Source: Roseiarcus sp963737365
Lineage (GTDB): Bacteria > Pseudomonadota > Alphaproteobacteria > Rhizobiales > Beijerinckiaceae
Direction: 5' to 3'
NCBI GenBank assembly: GCA_963737365.1
Contig: CAVTSD010000001.1
Span: 1,736,001-1,800,000 of the forward strand
Length of the DNA: 64,000 nucleotides
Shown here: one piece after another, positions 35,427 through 43,768 of the stretch
Numbering within the stretch: position 1 is the stretch's first letter
Layout of the letters: each line of letters opens with the position of its first letter
Made by a program: the position numbers and the translations under genes
Notes under the pieces: generated by a model
Seen by the model: only the letters and a program-made list of their open reading frames with translations
The model's database searches: none
What the model was told of the DNA's origin: nothing

Positions 35427-35960
35427 ATGTCCTCTACCGCCATGCTTCTTACCTCCTACTCGGCCGCACCCGGACGCGAATGCGGCGCTTGTACGCTCTG
35501 CTGCAAGGTCTATGCGCTGCCCGAATTCGCCAAGCCGCCCGGGATCTGGTGCAAGCATTGCGCGCCCGGAAAAGGATGCCTGATCCACGAGGCTCCGCCC
35601 GATCAGTGCCGGCGCTTCTTCTGCCTTTGGATGACCGATGGGACAATGCCGGATGAGTGGAAGCCCGACCGGGCGCGGTTCGTGCTCTCCATCTATCCAA
35701 CAAACGGATTTATCTACGGTCAGGTCGATCCCGGCGCGCCGGCTGCTTGGAGGAAAGCGCCTTACTTTGCCGGCCTGCGTGCGATGGCGAAAAAGCTGTT
35801 AGAGGAGAAGCGCCACGTTATCATGTTCGTCGGCGATCAAGCGACCCTCATCATGCCCGAGGAAACCTTGTCTCTTGGGGCGATGACGGCCAATGACAAT
35901 TTTCGCATTGAACCAGCCTTTGGCCCGAACGGCCCGACATGGCGCGCCACAAAAATATGA
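35427..35960 (+). CDS. Cysteine-cluster protein (YkgJ-like)
   Basis: A 177-residue protein starting at ATG 35427 (MSSTAMLLTSYSAAPG). It carries a dense cysteine set: CGACTLCCKVYALPE, then WCKHCAPGKGCLIHE, then QCRRFFCLWMTDG. This resembles the YkgJ/Fliw-type zinc or iron chelating cluster (CxxCCxxx...CxxC...C). The C-terminal half is a mixed alpha/beta region without cysteines. The role is unknown; metal binding is likely. The stop overlaps the start of the SH3 gene (ATGA), suggesting coupling. Confidence 0.72.
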   Translation: MSSTAMLLTSYSAAPGRECGACTLCCKVYALPEFAKPPGIWCKHCAPGKGCLIHEAPPDQCRRFFCLWMTDGTMPDEWKPDRARFVLSIYPTNGFIYGQVDPGAPAAWRKAPYFAGLRAMAKKLLEEKRHVIMFVGDQATLIMPEETLSLGAMTANDNFRIEPAFGPNGPTWRATKI

Positions 35961-36352
35961 GGGCGGTTGTGCGTATCTGTTTTGGATTTGGCCTTTTCGT
36001 CGCCCTAATCGCGCCGGCAAGCGCGGAACTGGCCATGACCGGCGCGCCGGTTACGATGCGCGCCGCACCGAACAGCAAGGCCGGAATCGTGCAGCGCATC
36101 CCCCAAAGCGCAGAAATCGGCCTGGAGAAATGCGTCGGCCAGTGGTGCCGAGCATGGTGGCGCGGCCGATTTGGCTATATTCCAGAGAACGCTGTCGTGC
36201 TCGGACCTCCGCCCGCAACCTTGCCTGGCGATGAAATGCCGCCGCCCTTCGTCAATTTGCAGCCGACCTATATCACGCCGCCGGCGTGGCGATGGACAGG
36301 CCCGTATATCGGCCTGAACGGGGGTATGATGTCCGGTACTGGCACTTGGTAG
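35957..36352 (+). CDS. Exported SH3b-domain protein
   Basis: A 131-residue protein with a signal peptide ending near APASAEL. A bacterial SH3 domain follows: PVTMRAAPNSKAGIVQRIPQ, CVGQWCRAWWRGRFGYIPEN and VVLG. Such domains commonly bind cell-wall peptide or serve as periplasmic adaptors. The C-terminus ends with GPYIGLNGGMMSGTGTW, glycine-rich and possibly flexible. I took ATG 35957, which overlaps the preceding stop; ATG 35939 is also possible and adds six residues. Confidence 0.75.
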   Translation: MRAVVRICFGFGLFVALIAPASAELAMTGAPVTMRAAPNSKAGIVQRIPQSAEIGLEKCVGQWCRAWWRGRFGYIPENAVVLGPPPATLPGDEMPPPFVNLQPTYITPPAWRWTGPYIGLNGGMMSGTGTW

Positions 36353-36439
36353 CGTCAGCGGTTGGAGGCGGCACTACACATAAGCCCCACTGAACCCTAT
36401 ATTTCGACGCGATCCCTTTCTCAATGAGGAGATGAGCGC

Positions 36440-37468
36440 GTGACCCCAAGCCACGAGGCGGAAAAAATTCCTGTCACCGTCCTTACCGGCTATCTCGGCG
36501 CAGGCAAGACGACCCTGCTCAACCGTATCTTGAGCGAGCCGCACGGCAAGCGCTACGCGGTCGTAGTCAACGAGTTCGGCGAGATTGGCATCGACAATGA
36601 ACTCGTCATCGGCGCGGACGAGGAAGTGTTCGAAATGAACAATGGGTGCATCTGCTGCACCGTGCGCGGCGACTTGATCCGCATCATCGAAGGGCTGATG
36701 AAGCGCAAGGGCCGCTTCGACGCCATCATTGTGGAAACGACCGGCCTCGCCGATCCGGCTCCGGTGGCGCAGACGTTCTTCGTCGACGAAGACGTAAAGC
36801 AGGCGGCGCGGCTCGACGCGGTAGTGACGGTCGCCGATGCGAAATGGCTCGCTCAGCGTCTGCGCGACGCGCCCGAAGCCAAGAACCAAATCGCCTTCGC
36901 CGACGTCATCATCATCAACAAGACCGACTTGGTCAGCCCGGCCGAATTGCGCGAGGTTGAGGGGCGCATCCGCGCCATCAATCCTTACGCGACGCTGCAT
37001 CGGGCGAAGAAGTGCGACGTTCCCCTGGCTGAGGTGCTTGAACGCCGAGCCTTCGATCTCGACCGGATCCTCGATATCGAGCCTGACTTCCTCATCCGCG
37101 AGGATGACCACGACCATGACCACCATGACCACGAAGAACACCATCATCACGGCCTCAAACACTACCACGACGAGGACATGCAGTCGGTCGCTGTGAGGCT
37201 TGAGGGGGAAGTCGATCCAGCCAAGTTCATGCCCTGGATCAATCAGCTCACGCAGGAGTACGGCCTCAATATCCTGCGCTCCAAGGGTATCGTGGCGATG
37301 AAGGGCGACCCCAAGCGCTTCGTTTTTCAGGGCGTGCACATGATGCTTGACGGCGATTCGCAGCGCGATTGGAGGCCGGACGAAAAACGGGAGTCCAAGG
37401 TCGTGTTCATCGGTCGTGATCTCGCGGAAGATGAAATCCGTAGCGGATTCCTGGCCTGCGCCGCCTGA
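36440..37468 (+). CDS. CobW/COG0523-family metal-chaperone GTPase
   Basis: A 342-residue G3E GTPase. Walker A is GYLGAGKTTLLNRI, the metal motif is NGCICC (CxCC), followed by ETTGLADPAPV and the G4 motif NKTDLV. A histidine/aspartate-rich loop, DDHDHDHHDHEEHHHHG, near residue 225 joins the C-terminal domain. COG0523 proteins with CxCC and a His-rich loop are usually zinc metallochaperones induced on zinc starvation; cobalt insertion is the alternative. The start is GTG 36440 behind GAGGAGATG. A WD40 protein gene follows 16 bases later, a pairing seen in alphaproteobacterial zinc-response loci. No clear Zur box was recognised. Confidence 0.9.
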   Translation: MTPSHEAEKIPVTVLTGYLGAGKTTLLNRILSEPHGKRYAVVVNEFGEIGIDNELVIGADEEVFEMNNGCICCTVRGDLIRIIEGLMKRKGRFDAIIVETTGLADPAPVAQTFFVDEDVKQAARLDAVVTVADAKWLAQRLRDAPEAKNQIAFADVIIINKTDLVSPAELREVEGRIRAINPYATLHRAKKCDVPLAEVLERRAFDLDRILDIEPDFLIREDDHDHDHHDHEEHHHHGLKHYHDEDMQSVAVRLEGEVDPAKFMPWINQLTQEYGLNILRSKGIVAMKGDPKRFVFQGVHMMLDGDSQRDWRPDEKRESKVVFIGRDLAEDEIRSGFLACAA

Positions 37469-37484
37469 TCGCTCGTCGCTGTCT

Positions 37485-38487
37485 ATGACCGATACCCAGG
37501 CGGCTTCTTCGCTTACCCAACATGCGCGGCTGTTTGATGCGGGCGCGCATGTCATAGCCGCGGGGTTCGTCGACGGCTGGCCGGCGCTGGGACTAGCCGA
37601 TGGCGCCGTTCTGATCGGGCCGCCCGACGCGCAAAAGCGAATTGTCGTCCACCCCGACGCCTCGATGCTGACAGCGATCAGCGACGGCAAGACGCTGCTC
37701 ACTGGCGGCGACGATGGGCGCGTGGTCGCCGTGCGGGCCGACGGCGGCTTCGAGGATATCGGCGATGAGAAGGGCAAATGGATCGATGCCCTTGCGCTGC
37801 GCGGCAAGGCTTACGCATGGAGCGCCGGCAAGCAGGTTCGGGCGCGGGACGAAACCGGAACCGTCAGGTCTTGGACCGCGCCGACCACCGCCCGCGGCCT
37901 GAGCTTCCAGCCCAAGGGCTTTCGCCTCGCAGCGACCCATTACAATGGCGCGACGCTGTGGTTTCCCAAGGTCGAAGGGAATCCGCAAACGTTCGAGTGG
38001 AAGGGGGCGCATCTGGACGTCACCTTTTCACCCGACGGGCGTTTCCTTGTGACCTCGATGCAGGAAAATGCGCTGCATGGCTGGCGAATCCAGGATTCGC
38101 GCAACATGCGCATGACCGGCTATCCGGGCAAGACGCGTTCGCTTTCCTGGTCGCACGACGGACAATGGCTCGCGACATCCGGCGCCGACGCCGCCGTCGT
38201 CTGGCCCTTCAAGGAGAAGGATGGGCCGATGGGCAAGGCGCCGCGCGAATGCGGGGTGCGCCAGGCGCGTGTGAGCCAGGTGGCCTTCCATCCGAAGTCG
38301 CTGGTCGTCGCCATCGGCTATACCGACGGCCTCGTTCTGCTCGTGCGCCTCGCCGATGCGGCGGAAATCTCTGGTGCGCCTCGCGGGCAATGGCGGGGTC
38401 AGCGCGCTTGGCTGGAACGCGACCGGTTCTCAGCTCTTGTTCGGTCTCGAGTCCGGCGCGGCTGGCCTTCTGAACCTACCCGCCTGA
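37485..38487 (+). pseudogene. WD40-repeat protein, frameshifted near its C-terminus
   Basis: Start ATG 37485 (MTDTQAASSLTQHARLFDAG). It has at least five WD40-like blades with phrases such as KTLLTGGDDGRVVAVRADGG, LDVTFSPDGRFLVTSMQENA, RSLSWSHDGQWLATSGADAA and VAFHPKSLVVAIGYTDG. At 38366-38373 the frame breaks. Removing one T (ATCTCTGGTG to ATCCTGGTG) restores AEILVRLAGNGGVSALGWNA and a stop at 38485-38487, giving about 333 residues with a complete last blade. Read literally, translation instead continues in a foreign frame to 38654. It is probably co-transcribed with the CobW GTPase. Confidence 0.78.
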
Positions 38488-38831
38488 GGCTTAGACCACT
38501 GCAGTTCGGACTGTTGTTCGCCCTCGCGCACGAGTTTACGCCAACGAAAAATTTCAAAAGCTTAACTGCGCTTTTGCGCAACTTTGCCGATGAAGGCGCT
38601 GGTCATCATGGTTCCTATTCGACGCGTTTCATCACTATAGCACGAGTTCTATAAAACGAAATTAATGCTTTTATTTCTGATTATGAGATAAGCACGCGCC
38701 GCCAGCCGTCGCGGATTGAGGCGCCGTCTTCGCTGCGGCAGCCAGCCCCAAAGCCCCGCATCAAGGCCGCCGCTTGCCAGCGACGTCGGAAATGGAGAAG
38801 TCTCCCGCCGCGAAGCGACGCCAAGGATTCC
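38488..38831. other. A/T-rich gene-free stretch ahead of the polyol cluster
   Basis: 344 bases. About 38540-38700 is clearly more A/T-rich than its surroundings, with TATAAAACGAAATTAATGCT around 38650. TGCGCTTTTGCGCA (38569-38582) is a small perfect hairpin. It should contain the promoter for the kinase-HAD gene. No gene is supported in it. Confidence 0.5.
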
Positions 38832-41144
38832 ATGCGCGAGGCCTATATCGGAGTTGACGTCGGCACGCTCAGCGCTCGGGCCGCGATTTTCGATTCGGTC
38901 GGTCGGTTGATCGCTAGCGCCCGCCGACCCATCGCCATCTGGCGTGAGCCGGGCGATATCGTGGAGCAGTCGTCGGACGACATCTGGCGCGCGGTGACAT
39001 CGGCCGTTCGCGAGGCCGTCGAGGTGTCTGAGCTGCCGCCCGAAGCCATTTGCGGCATGGGCTTCGATGCGACCTGCTCGCTCGTCGTGCTTGACCCGAA
39101 CGCGCGTTCTTTATCGGTGAGCCCGACCGAGGCGCCCGAGCGGGACGTCATCGTGTGGATGGATCATCGCGCCGTCGTCGACGCCGAGCGAATCAACGAT
39201 GGCGGCCACGAGGCTCTGCGCTACGTGGGCGGCACGATTTCGCCCGAGATGCATGCGCCGAAGCTCGCCTGGCTTGCCCGGTGCAAGCCCGAAACGATCG
39301 CCAACGCCGGGCATTTTTTCGATCTTACCGACTACTTGTCCTTTCGCGCCACCGGATCGGAGACCCGCTCCGTCTGTCCGGCGACGTGCAAGTTTGGATA
39401 TCTCGCGCATAAGAGGCGCTGGCCGGGGGAATTTTTCGACGATATAGGCCTCGGGTTCCTCAAGAATGAGGGTTACGCCCGCATCGGCGCTGAAATGGCG
39501 CCGCCGGGCGCGCCGCTCGGCCAGGGCCTGACGACGGAGGCCGCCGCGGCCATGGGCCTCCGGCCGGGGACACCGGTTGGCGCAGGACTCGTAGACGCGC
39601 ACGCTGGCGCCGCCGGCACGCTAGGCGCGCGATCGGGCGGCGCGCCAACCGATCCTCGCCGACGCCTCGCTTTGATACTGGGCACTTCTTCGAGCTGCAT
39701 GGCGCTTGCCGATGAGCCGCGTTTCGTGGAGGGAATCTGGGGGCCGCACTTCGGAGCGCTAACCCCTGATCAATGGCTCATCGACGGCGGTCAGTCGGCG
39801 TTCGGCGGAGCGATCGATCACTTGCTGCGCATGCATCCAGCCTTCGCTGAATGGTCGGCTCGCGCGGGACAGAGCGCGCTCCACGCGCTAGAGACAGAAA
39901 TCGTCGCCCGGACCGGCGGCCATTCGCAAGCGGCTTTGATCGCGGAGGGCCTGCATGTGCTGCCCGACTTCATCGGCAGCCGATCGCAATTGACGGATGC
40001 GGGCGCTCGCGGCGGCGTGATGGGTATGGATCTGCGGGAGGATTCCGCAAGCTTGCAGGAACTTTATGTCGCAAGCCTTTGCGGCCTCGCTTATGGCCTA
40101 GCCGATATCGTCCGCAAGCTCGAGCGTTCGAAGTACGAATTCGATTCGATCGTCGTCAGCGGCGGCGCCGCGCGCAGTCGCTTGGTCCGTCAGATCATCG
40201 CCGATGTGTGCGGCAAGCCGGTCGAATCGCCGGAGAGTCCGGAGCCGGTCCTTCTCGGCTCGGCCATGGTGGGGGCGGTTGCAGCTGGGACGCATACCAT
40301 GGCCTCCGCCATGTCGTCGATGTCGAGGCTCGCGACCGGCGCCGTCGCGCCGGCTGGCGGGGCGATAGAAGCGTTTCATGCGCGCAAGAGCCGAGCCTGC
40401 AAAATGCTGCGCCGAACCGAACGGGAGATACGCGAACTGAGCTGCAAGTCTCGCTGGCCTGAATTGGTCATTTTCGATTGTGACGGGGTGCTGGTTGATA
40501 GCGAAGTGCTCGCGCTCGGCGTCATGCGTCGCAGGCTGGGCGAAGCAGGCCTCCCCCTGACTGACCGGGAAACACGCGAACGCTTTCTGGGACGGCGACT
40601 CGATTCGTCCCTGCATGGAATCGAGACCGAACTCGGCGCGCAATTGCCCGCGGATTTTCGTGACGAGTTTTCGCGCGAGATTCTCTTGGCGTTCGCCCGT
40701 GAACTGAAGGGGGTCGAAGGCGTGCGGCGGGCTATCGAAGGTTTGCGCGCGCGCGTGTGTGTCGCCTCCTCGAGCGGCCACGAGCGATTGCGTCTCTCGC
40801 TTCGTGTGGTCGGCTACGAGACCATGTTCGCTCCCAACATTTTCTCCGCGGCCGATGTCGCCGAGGGAAAGCCAAGTCCGGATCTTTTTCTGCACGCGGC
40901 GCGCGCGATGGGCGTCGAGCCGAAAGACTGCCTGGTGATCGAGGACAGTGTCGCGGGCGTCGTCGCCGGGCGCGCGGCTGGAATGACGGTGTTCGGTTTC
41001 ATCGGCGCGAGCCATTTCTCGCCCCCTGACGAAGGCGCGCATTTGACCGCGGCCGGCGCGGAGCTTCTCTTCGACGATATGACGCGGTTGCCCGAACTCG
41101 TCGCTGCGCGGGCGGCAGGAGCGAACGCTCAAGGCGCGGACTGA
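38832..41144 (+). CDS. FGGY pentulose kinase fused to a HAD phosphatase
   Basis: A 770-residue two-domain protein. Residues 1 to about 540 form an FGGY carbohydrate kinase: YIGVDVGTLSARAAIFD, VWMDHRAVVDAERIN, LILGTSSSCMAL, IDGGQSAFGGAIDHLL and IVVSGGAARSRLVRQIIADV, closest to the D-ribulokinase group. Residues about 545-760 form a beta-phosphoglucomutase-type HAD hydrolase: VIFDCDGVLVDSE (nucleophile Asp), VCVASSSGHERL, KPSPDLFLHAARAMGVEP and VIEDSVAGVVAGRAAGM. In related polyol loci these activities are, as far as I know, separate genes. The junction RTEREIRELSCKSRWPE is open. A phosphorylated ketose could be made and checked by one polypeptide. The regulator gene follows after five bases. 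Confidence 0.88.
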   Translation: MREAYIGVDVGTLSARAAIFDSVGRLIASARRPIAIWREPGDIVEQSSDDIWRAVTSAVREAVEVSELPPEAICGMGFDATCSLVVLDPNARSLSVSPTEAPERDVIVWMDHRAVVDAERINDGGHEALRYVGGTISPEMHAPKLAWLARCKPETIANAGHFFDLTDYLSFRATGSETRSVCPATCKFGYLAHKRRWPGEFFDDIGLGFLKNEGYARIGAEMAPPGAPLGQGLTTEAAAAMGLRPGTPVGAGLVDAHAGAAGTLGARSGGAPTDPRRRLALILGTSSSCMALADEPRFVEGIWGPHFGALTPDQWLIDGGQSAFGGAIDHLLRMHPAFAEWSARAGQSALHALETEIVARTGGHSQAALIAEGLHVLPDFIGSRSQLTDAGARGGVMGMDLREDSASLQELYVASLCGLAYGLADIVRKLERSKYEFDSIVVSGGAARSRLVRQIIADVCGKPVESPESPEPVLLGSAMVGAVAAGTHTMASAMSSMSRLATGAVAPAGGAIEAFHARKSRACKMLRRTEREIRELSCKSRWPELVIFDCDGVLVDSEVLALGVMRRRLGEAGLPLTDRETRERFLGRRLDSSLHGIETELGAQLPADFRDEFSREILLAFARELKGVEGVRRAIEGLRARVCVASSSGHERLRLSLRVVGYETMFAPNIFSAADVAEGKPSPDLFLHAARAMGVEPKDCLVIEDSVAGVVAGRAAGMTVFGFIGASHFSPPDEGAHLTAAGAELLFDDMTRLPELVAARAAGANAQGAD

Positions 41145-41149
41145 AAGTC

Positions 41150-42106
41150 ATGGCGCGGAAGTCAGATCACGACGATTTGCGCCTCGACGAGGCCGCACGG
41201 GCCGGATGGCTTTATTACGTCGCGGGCAACACCCAAGACGAAATCGCGCGCAAGCTTGGCATTTCGCGTCAGGCGGCGCAGCGGCTGGTTTCGCTGGCGA
41301 TCAGCGAGCGGCTCATCAAGGTCAGGCTCGACCATCCGATCGCGCGCTGCATGGAGCTCGCCGCGGCCCTCAAGCTGCGCTATGACCTCAGGTTCTGCGA
41401 GGTCGCCCCGACCGACCCGGCCTCGACGTCGTCGACGCTGGGCATCGCCCAAGTCGCAGCGGCCGAGTTCGAACGTTGGCTGCGCCGGCCGGAGCCCGCG
41501 ATTATCGGCATCGGCACGGGCCGCACGATGCGCGCCGTCGCTGACCAATTGCCGGCGATGGAGTGCCCGCAACACAGACTGGTCGCGCTGGTCGGCACCA
41601 CGAAGACGGACGGTTCGGCTTCGTTCTACGACGTCATCATTCGCGTGTCCGACAGCGTGCGGGCGCCGCACTATCCGATGCCGCTGCCAGTCATCGCCCG
41701 CTCGGTCGAGGAGCGCGAGCTCCTGACCAGCCTCGCCTCGGTGAAGAGTCTATTCGACCTCGCCGAACGCACCGACGTCAGTTTCGTGGGCGTGGGTGCA
41801 GTTGGCGACTCGGCCGCGCTGGTGCAGGACGGCATCATCACCCGGCAGGAAGCGGAGGCCTTGCGCCAGCTTGGCGCGGTCGGGGAAATCACCGGCTGGG
41901 CGTTCGATTCCGCAGGCAAAGTGCTCACAGAAGGGACGAACCAGCGCGTCGCTTCGGCGCCGTTGCGACGCGCCGACAATCGGCTCGTGATCGGCGTCGC
42001 GATGGGGCCATCGAGGCGGGCGCCGGTGCGCGGCGCGCTCGCGGGGCGGCTCATTTCCGGTTTGGTGACAGACGAGGCGACCGCCGAGCATCTGCTCCAG
42101 CGGTAA
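41150..42106 (+). CDS. SorC/DeoR-type sugar-binding transcriptional regulator
   Basis: A 318-residue regulator. The N-terminal helix-turn-helix reads YYVAGNTQDEIARKLGISRQ with AAQRLVSLAISERLIK. The C-terminal SorC sugar-binding domain has IGIGTGRTMRAVADQLP, ALVGTTKTDGSASFYDVIIR, SFVGVGAVGDSAALVQDGII and GEITGWAFDSAGKVL. Family members bind phosphorylated sugars and control the adjacent polyol operon. It is coupled to the upstream kinase gene and sits just ahead of the smo transporter genes. A nested palindrome at 42176-42230 is its most likely operator. It corresponds to SmoR/SmoC-type regulators by context. Confidence 0.9.
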   Translation: MARKSDHDDLRLDEAARAGWLYYVAGNTQDEIARKLGISRQAAQRLVSLAISERLIKVRLDHPIARCMELAAALKLRYDLRFCEVAPTDPASTSSTLGIAQVAAAEFERWLRRPEPAIIGIGTGRTMRAVADQLPAMECPQHRLVALVGTTKTDGSASFYDVIIRVSDSVRAPHYPMPLPVIARSVEERELLTSLASVKSLFDLAERTDVSFVGVGAVGDSAALVQDGIITRQEAEALRQLGAVGEITGWAFDSAGKVLTEGTNQRVASAPLRRADNRLVIGVAMGPSRRAPVRGALAGRLISGLVTDEATAEHLLQR

Positions 42107-42175
42107 GGTCCTGGCAAAAATATGCCTTAGATATCATTCTGTTGGATCGCCAGATGTAATTCTGAGAAGCGCGGC

Positions 42176-42230
42176 GCGAATTCGCATTGACTTAAGCCGA
42201 AGGATATGGCGAATATTCGCCCGCTTAAGT
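42176..42230 (+). promoter_or_regulatory. Candidate promoter and SorC-type operator ahead of smoE
   Basis: GCGAATTCGC (42176-42185) is a perfect palindrome. ACTTAAGC (42190-42197) and GCTTAAGT (42223-42230) form a perfect 8-bp inverted repeat that encloses a 12-bp palindrome GCGAATATTCGC (42209-42220). TTGACT (42187-42192) and GAATAT (42211-42216) are spaced 18 bases apart like -35 and -10 boxes, so the inner palindrome would cover the -10. Binding by the neighbouring regulator is inferred. Confidence 0.65.
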
Positions 42231-42272
42231 GGCAAATGCCCGTTCCCAGGCATTGCCGATGGAGGAAATGCT

Positions 42273-43590
42273 ATGAAGGTTCACGTGAAGGGCCTGCTTG
42301 GGGCGGTTGCGCTTGCGAGTTTCTCGCTCCCCGCCTTTGCCGATACAACGCTTACAATTGCGACCGTCAATAACGGTAACATGATACAGATGCAGGGGCT
42401 GACCGAGGATTTCACCAAGGCCAACCCCGACATCAAGCTCAACTGGGTCACGCTCGAAGAAAACGTGCTGCGTCAGAAGGTGACGACCGACATCGCCACC
42501 AAGGGCGGCCAGTTCGACGTTCTGACGATTGGCACCTACGAAGCGCCCATCTGGGCGAAGAAGAAGTGGCTGGTGCCGCTCGATAAGCTCGGCGCCGACT
42601 ACGACGAGAACGACCTCCTGCCGCCGATTCGCGCAGGCCTGTCTTACGACAACAAGCTCTTCGCCGCGCCGTTCTATGGCGAGAGCTCCTTCGTAATGTA
42701 CCGCACGGACCTGATGGAGAAGGCCGGCCTCAAGATGCCGGAGAGCCCAACCTGGGACTTCATCAGGCAGGCCGCCGACAAGATGACCGACAAGGCGGGC
42801 GGCGTCTATGGCATATGTCTCCGCGGGAAGCCGGGCTGGGGCGAGAACATGGCCTTCCTGACCGCTATGTCGAATTCCTTCGGCGCGCGATGGTTCGACG
42901 AGAAATGGGAGCCGCAGTTCAACTCGCCCGAGTGGAAGAAGACGATGGACTTCTACGTCGCGCTTTTGAAGGCGGACGGACCGCCCGGCGCATCCTCGAA
43001 CGGCTTCAACGAGAACCTCGCTCTGTTCAATGACGGCAAGTGCGGCATGTGGATCGACGCGACGGTTGCGGCCGGGTTCGTGACCGATCCGAAGCAGTCC
43101 AAGGTCGCTGACAAAGTCGGCTTCGCGCTCGCGCCCAACGACGGGCTCGGGAAGAACGCAAATTGGCTTTGGGCATGGTCGCTTGCGGTTCCGGCCGGAA
43201 CGAGCAAGGCAGACGCGGCTGAGAAGTTTGTTTCATGGGCCACAAGCAAACATTATCTCGATCTCGTCGCCGCGAAGGATGGCTGGGAACTCGTTCCGCC
43301 CGGAACGCGCACCTCCCTTTACAAGAATGCAGACTATACCAAGGCGGCTCCGTGGGCCGCGATGACGCTCGAGTTCGATCAACTCGGCCGATCCCAGCCA
43401 TCCGACGGTGAAGCCGGTCCCCTATACCGGCGTCCAGTTCGTGGCGATCCCTGAGTTCCAAGGCATGGCGACGGACACCGGGCAGGACTTCTCGGCCGCC
43501 CTCGCCGGAACGATGACCGTCGATCAGGCGCTCGCGAAGGCCCAAGCCAGCGTTACAGTCGTAATGAAGAAGGCCGGCTACCTCAAGTAA
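42273..43590 (+). pseudogene. smoE: Polyol ABC transporter substrate-binding protein, frameshifted
   Basis: Start ATG 42273 behind GGAGGAAATG. The signal peptide MKVHVKGLLGAVALASFSLP ends near FADTT. The type 2 extracellular binding-protein domain includes LTEDFTKANPDIKLNWVTLE, GQFDVLTIGTYEAPIWAKKK and LFNDGKCGMWIDATVAAGF. At 43368-43380 the sequence CTCGAGTTCGATC breaks the frame. Removing one T gives TLESINSADPSHPTVKPVPY and continues through GVQFVAIPEFQGMATD to MKKAGYLK (stop 43588-43590), a 438-residue protein of normal length. Read literally, it ends at 43454 with a foreign tail. It would deliver sorbitol, mannitol or a similar polyol to SmoFGK. Confidence 0.88.
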
Positions 43591-43640
43591 ACTAAGTGTT
43601 TCCCTGCCGCCTTGCGTGTTCCAAGGCGGCAGGTTGAGGT
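43580..43640 (+). promoter_or_regulatory. Strong intercistronic hairpin between smoE and smoF
   Basis: CCTGCCGCCTTG (43603-43614) pairs perfectly with CAAGGCGGCAGG (43622-43633) over a 7-base loop. ACCTCAA (43580-43586) can extend the pairing with TTGAGGT (43634-43640), reaching into the smoE stop. There is no T-run. Binding-protein and permease genes are often separated by such structures, which protect the upstream message and lower downstream expression; that role is inferred here. Confidence 0.75.
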
Positions 43641-43768
43641 ATCCTCCCGCGCCGCCCCCTTCTCGTTCGCGAGGAGGGGATGGCGAGGAGATGAAGAAAT
43701 AAAAGAAAGCGCTGTCCGCGACCCGAACGGGCGATCAGCGCGCAAAACGGGAGGAAAGGGCCGCAAAG

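Noticed and set aside
36374..37807. A 477-codon open frame antisense to the CobW gene
   Set aside because: The overlapped strand has clear GTPase motifs; this frame shows only valine-, aspartate- and histidine-rich mirror sequence of the His-rich loop.
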